Source: Cucumis sativus (taxonomy: Eukaryota > Streptophyta > Magnoliopsida > Cucurbitales > Cucurbitaceae). From it: DNA of 64,000 bases. This document shows positions 13,900 to 29,500 of the stretch, in pieces. A model generated the notes under the pieces. It searched no databases. It saw only the letters and a program-made list of their open reading frames with translations, and was not told where the DNA came from. Position 1 is the stretch's first letter. The number at the start of each line of letters is the position of its first letter. The stretch covers positions 5,208,001-5,272,000 of the forward strand of contig NC_026660.2 of NCBI RefSeq assembly GCF_000004075.3. Reading direction: 5' to 3'. The position numbers and the translations under genes are program-made.

Positions 13900-15240
13900 T
13901 GGTTGTTTTCGACGATGACAAAAGAGATTTGCTGTAATAAGCGGATGTTTATGGCTTTGACAGTCCGATAGAAAAGGACAAGACGTCAAACCAGAGTCTG
14001 TGATGAAAATTAATGGCAATTTGTCTATAAACGAAGATGTTTTTGTACAAATTTTGAAGATTCACAGTTTAATTTTGATACAATTAGCACTTAGTCCTTT
14101 GCCCACGGCAACTTCTACTTCTACACATCTTTCTTCATCTATGATTCACTTTTTTGTTCATCTCTTCAAATGCAATTAATCTCTTACCTAATCATTCTAT
14201 AAGTGTATCACATTTTACTTTAAATTATTTCCACTCCTTATTCACATTTTTAGATCAACTTCAACGTAAACAACTGCTTCACATATATACTTTCCACTCT
14301 ATATGTTGATCAATTACCTAATTATTCACTAATATTAACATATTGAATAAGATTACAATTTTAAGTAAAAACGTGTCATTCAATAAATTTTTGGTTTTTA
14401 ATTTCTAATAATCAAGTTTACAAACTTTGAACGAAGATTGCGTCTATGAACACTTATTTCACTATTGATGTTTTTGTTTGGTAATAGACTATTTAGCTTT
14501 GTTTTAAAAAAACCAAAGTTAAATATTTAAAATTATAAAAATACTACTTTAAAACTTGTTTGGGTGCTTTTGTAATCGGGCTAAGATTTTAAAAATTAGC
14601 AAACAATGCTAAGACAAAATTTGTTATCAATCAAGAAAATTGATCAAGATCTTACTCTACAACCTTTTGAGAGTATATTCTTTACTATAACCATGAATTT
14701 TGTTTTTAAAAACAAGAACTTGAAATTATAAACAGGCAGAGTTAGGGATATTTAAACTTTGACATTTCGAATCACTAACATATTTTGAAAAAAGTTAAGG
14801 GAGTTATAATATCGATACTATAAATCAATTCATAAATATTAAAAACAACAACATATTTAGTGTAGGCTTAAAGAAGCTCGAATCTGTTTAACTTGATGTG
14901 CTCTCTAATGTATGTGTATATATATACATATGTTTTAATAATATTAATATGAGTAATTAACTAGGTTAACGATAGAACTATCATTCATAGTATATTTTTC
15001 AAAATTTATAATTATATAATTAGATTTTTTTAAATAAAAGTAGTGATAATAAGAATAAAAAGAAGCGGAAGGCACAACACATAAATGAATTAAAAGAATT
15101 TACTAAAATAAAAGATTTAGTCAAACAAATCAATTACAGGTGATTAAATGATATATTATATATTATTTTCATTAACATGATATAGTAATTTAGAAAAAAG
15201 ATTGGATCGAAGGAAAAATAAATTATTTTGGAACTTTCAG
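13900..15240. other. Intergenic region between reductase and MLF-like gene
   Basis: AT-rich spacer separating two divergently transcribed genes. No ORF, RNA gene or clear element was seen. The last 60 bases merge into the promoter of the MLF-like gene. Confidence 0.6.
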
Positions 15241-15247
15241 GAATATA

Positions 15248-15286
15248 CACGTGGAGCTCTCGCGGAAGTTAGACGTGGTATATAAA
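15248..15286 (+). promoter_or_regulatory. G-box/ACGT elements and TATA box of the MLF-like gene
   Basis: A CACGTG G-box (ABRE-like context ACACGTGG) lies at 15248-15253 and a second ACGTGG core at 15273-15278. TATATAAA at 15279-15286 is followed by a non-coding first exon that ends at the donor after 15390. Paired ACGT elements next to a TATA box are typical of ABA- or light-responsive plant promoters; the response itself is inferred. Confidence 0.6.
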
Positions 15287-15789
15287 GCGGCAAGAACCTC
15301 AACGGCCATTTGAGAAGAACGTCGGTTTTTCTAGTTTCTTCTTCGCGGTTCCCCGTGTTCGCGGGTTTCTCGTTCCCCATAGATCTTCAGGTAATTCCTA
15401 TCTTCTCCTTCCTCATTTCTCATAGCAGTCCTTAATAGTGAAACTATTTTTTTTTTTTTCTTATTCTGGTTTGTTGAATATGATTATTATTTATTGCTGA
15501 AGGCATCAAGAAGACTTATTACCATTTGCATGAGGTTTTGAGTTGATTGTTGTAGTTCTTGGCTTCTTCTATTTTTTTGTTATTGCTTTAAAGTTTTGTG
15601 TAATCTGGGAAAAATTGGTGGAATTCTCAGTCATATGTATAGTCGTCTCACTCCGCTTTCTTCTTCGCATACTTGTACATAGCGCTGGATCCTATATGGA
15701 TTGCCTCTGAATTCTTTTTCTGTGGACTGTTTTTCTTGTTGTAACGTCTCCAGATTACTGTTTTTCAGTTGAAATTAGCAGATAGTAGT

Positions 15790-17915
15790 ATGGAGCAAAG
15801 GAGGGTAGCAGAAGGGAAGGACTCACTTTTCTCAGGCGACTTCATGGGTGGTTTCCCCGGATTTGGTTTATTTGGATCACGTAGAGGTATGACACCTAAC
15901 CTTTTTGGGGAGAGGGATCCATTTGATGATCCTTTTTTTACTCGCCCATTCGGTAGCATGTTCGAATCGAGTATATCCGGTTCCCATATTGCTGCTTACG
16001 ATGAAGGGAAGAAAGATGGGGCACCGGAACTTGTGATTCAAGAAATATGCTCTGATGATGAGGAGAGGGAGGAAGATGATGACCTTAGGGATCAGAGACA
16101 TGGCAGGAATGAGAATAATTCTAGGTCGGGCCAGGAGCCATCCGTTGAGCATCCTGATGATTCCAATGATGGTAATTGAGCTTTGATTTGAGGTCTATTA
16201 TTTTCACAAACCACGTTAATGATTCCAATTTTACCATGCTTCGATTGTTTCATTGATTGACGTCCAGAGCGCCAGATAATGACTCAAAGAAGTAGTGAGA
16301 ATAGTAGCTTTAGAGTTCAGCCAAAGGCTGGTAAATCCAGTATCCATTCATGCAAGGTCACGTATGGGGGTGTAGATGGAGCATACTACTCTTCGACCAG
16401 AACTAGAAGGGTTGACAATGAGGGAGTAAGTCAAGTTCTTGTGGAATAACTGTAAACTTTGAATGAAGTATATGGTATTAATAGCAGGTCTTGTGAATCA
16501 GGTATTGCTTGAAGAGACGAAAGAAGCAGATAAGACAACAGGTCAGGCCACTCATAGGGTCTCGAGAGGAATTCATGATAAGGTATGTATTGGAAATGGA
16601 CTCTGACCTTTAATCGGAAATTCACCATTTGTCCTAGTCCTTGATTATCTTTTGGCTTGGCATTTAATGCATAAAACCTAGTAAACTCTAGGGACTTGTT
16701 CTGAAAATGTTTCCCCCTCCAAGTTTTCTGCTTGTTTGATACAAGTTTCGAGTGGTTTTCCCTTGTCAGTCGTGTGAAACCATGTAGCTAATACGAAAAG
16801 CTGTTGGAAAATTGCCTTTTGTCATGTTTGTAATCTAATCGTTAAGATCTAGAGAGCACCGATATTGTATTTTTCCAATTTTCATATAATGCAGTGTTTC
16901 GTACTCTCTGTTTTTTGTTTATTCTTTACGATATTTGCTTCTAATCTTTATTGCTTGAGGTATGACGAAGATATAGAAAGCTGGGGACTAAAACAGTTGC
17001 ACTGCTTTTCAGGGTCATTCAGTTACGAGGAAACTGAACCCGGATGGCAAAGTGGACGTAGTTCAAACTCTGCATAATCTGGACGAAGGTCTGCTTTATC
17101 TATTCAACTATAATTAATAAAATCATCTTGGTTTCTTCATGTCGAAGCTATTACATCATGTCTTGTCGCACCACTTTCTTACAGGAGAGCTTCCTGGTTT
17201 TGAGCAAGCATGGAACGGCAATTTTCAAGGGCATAGACAGGTTCCAAATGCTGGATTCCATCACATGGATCCCAATTTTGGTAATTTGATTATCTAGGCC
17301 TCGCATAAGTATTTGATTAGATTTCTTGTTTTAAAAATTAAAGCCTATCCTTCATTGATTCATTGTCTACTTTCTTGGCCAAACTTCTTGAAAAACAAAA
17401 AACTAGCTTTGGAAATCTAAGAATTAGCTTTTGAACACTAAAAATTAGCTTTCAAAAACTTGTTTTTGTTTTTGGAATTTAGTTAAAAGAATACTTCATT
17501 TACCAGAAAGTTACATATTATAGCTGAAGCAATCTAAAAACAAAGAAAGAGATGGTTGTGTCAGGGTCTACATCTTCAGAAGCATCTTTCTATCCAACCC
17601 ACTCTAACCTAACCACATTTTGAACACCATCTTTCATTGCCAATTGCCGTATCGTTGGTTCATAACCCTCTCAAATACACCAACTGATGTTCTGTCTGTA
17701 AATTGACTTCAAAATGGCACTTCAGTTTGCCCTTTGATGTTGGTGTTGAATTTTGATTTAACATTGACAATGCAGATTCCAGTGGCAGTAGGAACAGTGA
17801 GATTTCAAGTTGGGGTTTTCCATTTTTGGCTGAAAGGAGAATTGAAAACGATGGTGGAAGGGACAGTTCTAGTTCTTGTAGAACCAAAAAGGTAATCAGG
17901 ATCAACATAGAATAG
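15790..17915 (+). CDS. MLF1/HAX1-like acidic protein
   Basis: A plant member of the myeloid leukemia factor/HAX1-like family, of uncertain molecular role. A leader exon ends at 15390. The coding part starts at the first ATG after the acceptor, in exon 2 (to 16171), and runs through exons near 16268-16426, 16502-16582, 17012-17088 and 17186-17280 to the last, 17776-17915. Diagnostic pieces are FGLFGSRRG and DPFDDPFFTRPFGSMFESS near residues 30-60, an acidic stretch (SDDEEREEDDD), KVTYGGVDGAYYSSTRTRR, and GHSVTRKLNPDGKVDVVQTL with NLDEGELPGFEQAW, the family's conserved C-terminal core. All internal edges are GT/AG and frame is kept by eye. The final exon (NSEISSWGFPFLAERR, ending near RINIE) was placed from its splice site and stop, and is less conserved. 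Confidence 0.82.
17449..17492 (+). repeat. Dispersed A/T-rich repeat, copy 2 (MLF-like intron)
   Basis: AAACTTGTTTTTGTTTTTGG with flanks matches the inverted copy at 10865-10911. Nearby text (17395-17450) repeats the word TTAGCTTT several times, suggesting a larger decayed element inside the last intron of the MLF-like gene. Confidence 0.5.
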
Positions 17916-18939
17916 AAGGTGAATGACGACAAAGAGATATTGCATAGAGTTGACGAAAGTAAATAAAAAATAATAGCATCTTTTCTCTTGAGGGGTTATA
18001 GTTTTGTAACGTTTCAGGTTACTTCTTGGAAATTCAAACAATTGATTCAAATACTGTAGTATTGCTCTTGCTACCACTAGAAACATTTTGTTATGGTTAA
18101 GAAGTTTCAGTTGTTTCAACGTATGGAGTTAAAAATTACATTTTTTTAAAAAAGATAAAAATGTATATTCTAACCTATTGAGTTGCAATTTTAAAAGTAC
18201 GACTATAATGAACTCAGTTGTACTCCTGCCAAAAAAAAAGAACAAAGAACTTTCTTTTAACTTGTGTAGTCAGTGTCAGTGGGTTGTCTTAGATTATAAT
18301 GGTGTCAAAATTGTACACCATTCTATAATTGAATATACAATTATGGAAGTGGGCTCCTTACCCGTTTGTACTCTTTTTCTTTTTTATAGTTGAGAGTATA
18401 GCTATTAAATTTAAATCAAATATTTATAACCAATGAAGTATATTACAGGTTATATTTATAAGTTCTTTCAAAAGGCTGTTATATCTACAACTCTTTTAGG
18501 GTTAAGACTTTTTATAAAGTCAGATTTCCTTATTTTTCTTGTATTTGATAAAGAGAACATATTTGTTAATAAAAGATTGATCAAAACCAAACTGGTTGTT
18601 TCGAAAGCTAAATTCCAATTCATAGAAAGTAGAACAGGCTCTTTCATTTCAATTTAGGACTAGTAGAAGGAGATGATTCAATAAAACAAAGTGAAAATGA
18701 AAAGAGAAATGTAAAAGAAAACGTTAAAAAATGAACACCAAATCGGTAATAAAATTCAAATAAAGCCGATCAATTAGTTTTATTCTGCCATGTTTGTGGT
18801 TTGTAAAACCAAATGATCGGGTTTGATTCTTTGGCTCCAACATGGACAAAATTGATTTATGTGTTCACCCTGATCATGTCGAAGTATTATCTTCTGTGAG
18901 TTTGTCTCAGTTATTAACCACTCCCTCCAAAAGATCAGT

Positions 18940-19666
18940 TTAGATGCGCTCCCGGTACACGTGTTCTTCACCGGAACGCTCATCGACGTGCATCGTCCAA
19001 CGGCTCCTGGACTTGCTCGTCGAGATCATAGCGCCACCGTTCCCGGCTCCGCCGTTGGAAGATCCAATATGAATAATACTCAACCCCTGACCCACCGGCA
19101 AGCTCACTGACCTAACCACACGTGTTCCCTTGGGTATGAGCTTCTCGAAATCTCTGGGCCACGTACTTTTACATACCAAAATCGCCCCTTTCTCGCTTAC
19201 TTTCACCAACCTCAAAACCCTACCGAAATCCTTCCGCTTACAATCCAGAACCACAAAGTCCACTCCTATCATCTCTGCCTCTCCAACAATAACCTCCGTC
19301 GGCGACGAAACACCAGCCTCCTGCAAGTTCTTCACGTACTCCGATTTTGCCCTCTCGTCCACCACCGCGCACACGTACCGTCCGCCGGTGTGCCGCGCGG
19401 CCACAGCAAGTCCAATGGTGGTGACCGCGGAGGAGGCGGCTGCGGGGGAGCAAGCGTGCAGAATCAGCTTGGCGTTCCAGCCAGCAGCCATGGCTGAGAG
19501 AAGTTCGGCGACGCCGAATTCTTCGAAATTCTCGCACTAAGAACAGAATGAAGAGAGATTTGGAAGAAAGAAATAGAAAATACGGAATATGAAATGGGTA
19601 ACTTACAGATTTAATGGTATCTATGAAAGCTTTAGAAGCTGTTTCTGGAGACCAAAGGAGCTTCAT
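18940..19666 (-). CDS. DUF1442 family protein
   Basis: A plant DUF1442 protein, resembling a Rossmann/methyltransferase-like fold with no established reaction. Two exons: 19607-19666 (MKLLWSPETASKAFIDTIKS) and 18940-19536 (CENFEEFGVAELLSAMAAGW onward), joined in phase 0 to 657 nt, 218 aa, the usual family length. The opening LWSPETASKAFIDTIKS and the later EVIVGEAEMIGVDFVVLDCK and GAILVCKSTWP are family hallmarks. The start was chosen at MKLLW, not at the internal Met of exon 2, because the short first exon is conserved and joins cleanly. Exon 2 is clearly GC-richer than the surrounding DNA, as often seen in this family's coding exons. No transit peptide or membrane segment is apparent. Confidence 0.88.
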
Positions 19667-19799
19667 CTTTGTCTTCTTGGGTATGTTTCTCTTTCTCCTG
19701 ATAATATTGAAATTAGAGATTTTAGTTTTATATAAACATAGAGAGAGAGAGAGAGAAAGAGAAGGAGGTGACAAGTGTTGTCAATTCTCCGCACAACAA

Positions 19800-22630
19800 A
19801 GGGACGAAGAAAGGGACAAGTTTATCTCTTTTCTTTTCTTCCATTTTTGGAAATTGAAAAGAATTGAGTTTTCTTCATTAGTTTCTAGGAAATTGAATGT
19901 TTATTTGGACAGTGTAGGCGTAGCTGTAGATGCAGTTAACTGCATTTTCCGTTCTTCTATTCAATTCTTCTTCATTCTCAATTTTCGGTTCTATTCTTTA
20001 ACCTTTCTTTTGCATTCAATGATTCTTGTATCACTCATATTTTAAACAATTTTTAACTTTTCTTTAACATCCTATCTTCTTCCCTTAATTTTATTCAAAT
20101 ACTCGTCTTCACGAAAATTATTTAGTGAAATTAATATATACACTATGAAAATATATGTAAATGTAGGTTTATAAAATATTCTTATAACTAGTAAAGTTAG
20201 TATTGTTCTTATAATTTGGCAAAGTTAATATATATCAGTGATCAAGTTAAATCGATACAACAAAAATAAAATTAGGTTAACCTAATTTATATTAATTATT
20301 TTAATACATAGTCTACTTATACGATTTGAACCCTTTGAATTATTGAGGTATGAAAATCTTAATTGTTAAGCAATGTTGACTTTTATACCACTTTAATCAA
20401 CAACAAAAAAAAAAAAATCTCAATTAACTTGAAGTGATGCCACACTGTGATCATTTGATATGGATCAACCTTCTACCCCAACAACATCAAATGATCCATT
20501 TGAGGATGGTTTATCATTGTTCCATGAATTAAATAGAGTGGTTTAGTAGATAATTAATCTGTCTGTCAATGTTAGCAAAACACCATTCATCCTCTTACTA
20601 GACATGGAAAAGAAAACATAAGATTCGTGTGGGTTGTTCCATATTTAGATCTCCATCAATGGGTTGTTAAGGTTGGTTTGATACATTATGAGATGGCCAA
20701 CAATTATATTGTTACAAATAGTGAGGTATTAATAAATCCAAGTTTGTATGTACTACTTAGTTGGGGAGACTTTCCTAAGAATGACTTTGGGCTTAAGGTC
20801 TCATAGCAAATAGAAAAAGTATTGTGTTTAGCAAGTGAATATAAGTACTGTGTTTAGAAATGTAACGAAGAATCCAAAGTACATCGATGATGATATTATA
20901 ACTTTGTTATTACATATGTACTGGCGTTGTTTGTTGGTCAAATAGGTGGGTTTGGATAGTCGTGTGAACAAATAATTAGTTTGGTTAAATATGGTGCAAC
21001 AGTCAACGTTTAGAGAAGCAAGACTCAAATATTAGGGACAAGAATCTCGTTTAGGTCCAAAATGGGAGACGGATAAAAGATCAAAAATTTTTCAATCAAT
21101 TATCAAGAATGATGGAGATAATCATGTTTTTTTTAATGTAATGTGTATTATGCACCCTGTCGAATTATTTGATCGATTAAAAGTTTATTGTGCTGCAATT
21201 TTTTTTATCATTTTTCAAAATATTTTAATATTTCATACTTGAAATGTACAAAACATATCTATAAGTATTGGTTTTTTAATATATATATATGTGTGTGAAG
21301 TGTTTTCATTAGTTTTTTTTTTTGTTCAAGAGAAAAAACAATAGTTTATTTTTTGTTAGTTATTTCCACCAATTATTGAATATTTAATAGCTACATGATT
21401 AAGTACATTTAAACCATTGAAATGTGTACAGTACTTGATAAATTGATAAGATACAGGACCTCAAAGTAATGGTACCATAATTGATGCATTAAAAATTTTG
21501 AAGTTTTAAAATTTTGAAAGAAAAAGAATATAAATACATGTGTTCTTAAAACTTTTGGTTAATAATTCATTTTTTTTTTGTTTTTATTTAAAACAAAATG
21601 TTGAAGAGCATCACAAACCACCATTAATTTCAACAGTATATACATATATAAAAGAAAAATACAAATTGGATGTAAATTATTCATTATCTTTTCTTTTTAT
21701 CAGAAATGATGTGTGGCCAACAATTAAAACGAATATATGTTGTTAACGCAAATACTCAGCAACAATTCTAATTAATTTTGCTTGTCAAAATTAAACTCAC
21801 TATAGTTAAGGTTGATGCTTATCTTTTAGCTAATTATAAACTATATAATATTCGTTTGAAATAACATGTTATGCTTGATTCTAATATCCCATCATATTAA
21901 ATTTAAACATCACAAAGTCAAATTTGTAAAGCAAAGTTGGGATTCCGTCCAACTTTGTTCTTCATGTTCTTATTAAATCAATTGAGAACAATGTTAAAAA
22001 GGGAAAAATTATCAATTAATTATAGTTAGTCCCATTGAATTGATAGGTTGTTTTAAAATTTTATTTGTAATTACCATCAATCATTTGAACTTATTTATGT
22101 TTATAATATTAGGGTCGTATCATGTACGATTTTTTATTGATATAATTTTCATTCGATTTTAGTATAGTAATTTTAGTTTTCTTAATTCAATTTATTTTTT
22201 TAATAAATTTTAAAATAAAGTAAATAATCATCATTATTTTTTTAGCAGCGTAATTATTATTACTTATAAGTAAGAAAAAGCACTACATCAATATATTTTC
22301 TAAACGCATATAAGAAAGACTAATGTGAACTAAATGTTTTTTTTTTTTAAATGTCAACAATAAACTAGTTGGTAATAGCAATAAGCTAAATAAATAAATT
22401 AACCTAGAAAGCATAAATACATAAATTTTGTCACACATATGTATAATTAACATGAGAGTATGTAACAAATATAAAGTTTAATTTGTAATTAACATCAATC
22501 ATGTAAATTATTGTGGCAACTTAATTTGTATAAATTAGCTCCGATCTCCCTATGTTGAATGATTTACTTCAATTTTTGTCCTTAAAAGAAATAGAAACGA
22601 TACTCACTTTTCTTTTTCATAGTAATAATG
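19800..22630. other. Intergenic AT-rich region, no gene recognised
   Basis: About 2.8 kb with only short spurious ORFs. A patch near 20460-20550 opens MDQPSTPTTSNDPFEDG before running into a stop; it may be a worn transposon or gene scrap but could not be assigned. The remainder is low-complexity A/T sequence. Confidence 0.55.
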
Positions 22631-22643
22631 GACAGGGCTGGCT

Positions 22644-22691
22644 GGCCCATAGGCCCAGCCCAAAATTCCCAAATCAAAACCAAAACCCTAA
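22644..22691 (+). promoter_or_regulatory. Site II elements and telo-box of the RPS13 promoter
   Basis: Three site II-type words are visible: GGCCCA at 22644-22649, GGCCCA at 22652-22657 and AGCCCA at 22657-22662 (TGGGCC/TGGGCT on the other strand). A perfect telo-box AAACCCTAA follows at 22683-22691, about 107 bp before the start codon. Site II plus telo-box is the known signature of plant ribosomal-protein and other growth-linked promoters, read by TCP-type and telo-box-binding factors. Confidence 0.85.
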
Positions 22692-22797
22692 TAGCTGCCA
22701 TTGTTTTGCAGTGTTGCCTTTCAGCGAAGGAGCAGACGAAGTTGTAGTGTTCAACCTCTGAGGATCGCTATCCGTCTCTTCCCCACGCGCCGTCGCC

Positions 22798-25089
<2,292 letters not shown>

Positions 25090-26440
25090 AAGCAAGTATT
25101 TTGATGATTACTAAGAAAAACTAAGGAGTTATTTTGGGGATTCAACTTTTCGTTTAGTAGTTATGTTTAATACTTTAATCAGTGCCAAGTGTGGCAGTTA
25201 TCCATCTTGTGCCTCAGATTGGAGTCATTGAAGTTTTGTTACTCTTATTGCAAATTTGATTTCTGCAATGTTTTTGTGAATGACTGTTGCTTCTTCAATT
25301 GCTCGTATGGGGTGCAAGTGTAAGTGCTTCTAATTCAGCTCAAGTTTTTATTAGCAAAATAATGTTTTTGAAAATTGATCAACAAAAAATATCCGATACA
25401 GAATTTTTACCATTTGGCTTAGAAATTGATTGACTTTGACTGATGCCAGTCAAGATAGATTTTCTTTTTGAAACAACATTTTTAAATGAAACAAATCTGG
25501 TTTTTAAGTTATTTAATTTCGAAGCCCTAAGTATTTTATGTTAGGTGATATTTCATAGGCTAAGTAGTTACCTAAAACACTACTACGAATAATTTGTTAT
25601 TGCCAACTTGGGAGTTATACATCTGTCCTGTGCCTTTCATCACTCCATTTTTTATTTTTATTCATGATAGATGGGTAAAAATTAGAAATAGTTAATCACT
25701 CCTATTTGATTTTCTTTAGTAAACTTAAGTTTTTCTATATATATAAAATTAGTTTCAGTTTTTTGTTATTAATGACAGTTTCTCACAAATTTTAGGCCAA
25801 ATTATAACAAATATCATTTGCCTTTTTGTCAAAAATATTTCTTATCTATCATAGATTTTAAAAGTATCTTGTATTTTTCAAATTTATTATATATAAAAAA
25901 AGCGACCTTGCTTTTAATGGACTTGGCATATGTAATTGCATTAAATGGAACCAGGTATTTTTTGTGTCCATTTCATCATTCCGTTTTCTTCAACGTTGAG
26001 GATACTTTGTTATTAATTTAAACTAAATAAATTTGATCTTTTCATTTAAATATACATGGGGTCAAAACCTTAATGGCTTAATCAAGACAGCCAGTCTAAG
26101 CATAAATTGGTTAGAACAATTACCCAAAGTACTTTTCATTAAAAAATAGATAGAAAAACTGGACATGAACATATTATTTAACTAGGTGAAACGATAAAAT
26201 TGAACTGCAAGTAAAGGTAATAACGATGGAAGTCAGATTAAGTACAAAGAACAAAAACTTCTACTTAGCTGGAGTTACAATTCAGAAAGGTAAAGGTATA
26301 AAGATGGAAATCTCAAAGGACATTCCACAAATGAAGAAAGTTGCAAACACAAATAATTTGATAATAAAGAAAACGGCAAAGGGCCATCTGAACCACCAAT
26401 GGATCAAAAATTCTCTCCCTACAATTTCTTAATAAAACTG
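25090..26440. other. 3' flank of RPS13 and spacer before RPN3
   Basis: Convergent spacer holding the 3' UTRs of RPS13 (plus) and RPN3 (minus). The rest is AT-rich with no recognised gene or element. Confidence 0.6.
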
Positions 26441-26500
26441 TATTTATTTCATTCATGCACAAAAAGATCCATACCATCTCCTCCATTTTAAATAAGCAAG

Positions 26501-29500
26501 CTAAAAGTCGTCATCATCTTCTTCGGCTATGTGTTTTGCAAGTTCTTGTTCCTGCTGTTGTCTTTCTCTCCTTTTCTCAGCACTTTCTTTTTCCTTATGT
26601 GAATTTGGTGGAAACCGAAGGGCACGCACTGCCTCGTTATGCGTATTCAGGCAAAATGCAATCCTCGAGTTGAAAGCAGCTTGAGGTTCATTGGTCGAGT
26701 AAATATCACCAGTCTCCTTTGATACCATCCATCCATTTGCATGATCGACTGTCGCATCAATTGCTCCATCTCGAATTGCCTTGGAGACAATACTTTCAGC
26801 ATCAGCAATGGGATTTGCTGAGTCCAACCTAAGCTTCTGAGCAACATCTGCCAGAGAAATGCGTGAATAGGAAATGCTAATGTTGCGAAGCCCAGTCCTG
26901 ATGACATTATGTCGCAGCCTCACAATCAAGTTGTTGGTTCGATCTGAGCTGAAAGTACTAGAGAAGCGTTCAGCAACAATCTTGAAAAGCTCCAAGTCAC
27001 CAATTCTCACAGCCTGAAAAAAAAAAGCATTGTTATTTAAAGAAAAGAATAAACTGGAATCACACTGCCATCAACTAGACTAGATGACGAACTATGGAAA
27101 AGTTGGAACTATTAATTCTTCAACCAAAAGGCCCTGTGTTATCCCCTCCACCCATATGTATCATCTATCGATACTATCAGCAACTGACCTATGGGTTCCA
27201 CTAACAAGGATCCTGACAGTACCATAGCAATCCCCGCTTCGCCCATCCTATTCCTTTAATATATATTGATCCACCCAGGGACTATCTATAGCTAACCAAC
27301 TGTAAACTTAATGAAAGAGAATAACTGAAAAGTATAAAAAAAATAACCAACAAAAATTACATTTGTAAGTTCAAAGTATGGCCTCAGAGCTTTCTCCATG
27401 TGTTTCTGCATGAAAACGGTTCTCTCAGGAATTTCTCCTAGCAGCAAGCGAACAATGATTGCCCATTTGTTGCATTGTACTCGAAAACCAAGAGCAGCAA
27501 TGGGTGCTTTCCCAGCAGCTTGTAGAAGAGATCCCTTTGCATCTGTATACTCCAGCTGAATGGTCCTGATCTTACCAAGGTAAAACAGGTACCTACAGAA
27601 CTGTAATGATAAATCATTATGAGATATCTTCCATTCTAGCTAATAACTGAAGCCTAATACTAAATAACATCTCAGAATACGATGCTTAGATTCTTATGAA
27701 TTAACATACTACACGGTTGCTATATACTACAATTTCACAAGCATATGGCTAATCATGCCAATTTTATCGATTTCAACATCAGGTTACCTAAAGGTATTTT
27801 TTGTTATCTTATACCATAAATTTCAAAACAAAGGATTCAATGAAGAACAAAGTTGTATTTCATTTTTTCTGTGTTTTCAAATATACATTTGATGGCAGAT
27901 TTGGAAATTGTATCCCAATTTAAGCAGTTGTCCAAAATATAAACTAAAATTTTAGTTTTTTCTATAAGCATAAACAATAAAATAGTAGATAATACCAACT
28001 AAATATTAGGTTACAAACAAGTTTTATGTTATAAAAGTTGCAGAGTAATGATTTTACAATAGCATATGAATTATAATATATGATATTGTGCCTATTTTAA
28101 TTTAACAAAAATAAAATTAGTTCATAGAATAGAATACTATCATTAAAGGCTTTGTTTTTCTTTTTTTTCTTTTTCTAGTGTAAGCATGCAGTTTAAAATT
28201 TCAAATTCAAGTGATTATTATACAAAAAACGTAGAAACACAGTTGTCATCATTTTCACTATTTGGTTCGTAGATTCCAAAAATAATTGAGGATAAATCTT
28301 CCAAACCAAATATTTGTTGAATCAATTTGACTCAATGTAAAACAAAATTTAGAACATGCTAGAACTATCTAAATGATGGTTGGGTTACAACTACTAGAAT
28401 ATCTTTTTGAACTCAAGGACACAATAGTACAACCTATAGATCGATCCTATTCAAGTAAGGTCGTTACATCTATTAGACTATTACAAGCATTTCTATTAGG
28501 AATGCTGCCTTATTAAATCATAAAAGTATTTCAAGAACCCACAGATATTTATTTCCTTAGAATAAAGAAAGATATTAAAATAGAACTAGGAACTTAAAAC
28601 TTGCCTGCTGATTTGAGTGACCTTCAAACCGGGGTGCCTTGGACCTCAACTTCTCAGCTTGATCATATAGGTTGTAGTGGAGATAATTACGAAGTAGAAG
28701 GTTAAGTAGGGTTTCCTACATCACATTGTTGTCCATACATAAGGTGGCATCATAATAAACTCATGGCATAATCCACTGAAAAGATTGGAAGAAGTACCTG
28801 ACCCAACTCATCGTGGCGCAAGGTTGCAATGCGATGCAGGGCTAGGAGGTTACTGTCAATAAAAAATTTCAATATTATATGACAAAAATCTATACAATTA
28901 GGCATTCATCCTCATTTCTATACTCCATATTGAAACCACAAGACCCATACAGAGACATAACATTAACTACCACAACCCTATTACAATTTTAGATGATAAA
29001 CTAACCCCCTTATTTCTGCAAGATCGCCAGTGAGTTCATAGCTGAGGGAGTAATAGAAGTAGAGCCTGGATGCTAAAACATCAACTGTTCTCCTATTAAG
29101 GTTCTTAAGCCGTGCAATGCTTGCTGAGGCGCAAGCCTTAGCCTGAAATTTTCGGTAAGTGATCAGGATGGTCAGACAAGATTAAAAGAAAACGAAAGAA
29201 AAACACTGATTCATTTGCAAAAAAACTTACATCGCCATATTTCTTGTGATCAATCAAAAATATTAGCACAATCAAGTAGCAAAATATCTCTATCTCGGGC
29301 AAATGGTGTTTGGCAGGAGCTTGAGTGGCCGTGTCAACATCCATTTCACAGTCATCCTCCTAAGCAATTGTACAATAATTTGAAGGCTAAGAACACTACC
29401 ACCAAGAACCAAAACTTACACGGATCAAAGGCACACAGAAACAAAAGAACAAACTAGCCAATAATTTCTAAGTACCTTCGGAAGAAATGAGGATAACCTA

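Noticed and set aside
19130-19774. Plus-strand and second-frame minus ORFs over the DUF1442 gene
   Set aside because: Shadows of the GC-richer coding exon. Only the frame beginning MKLLWSPETAS matches the family and splices cleanly.
20450-20800. Possible CACTA or other transposon protein scrap
   Set aside because: Only a short MDQPSTPTT-type opening before a stop; too little to assign to any element.
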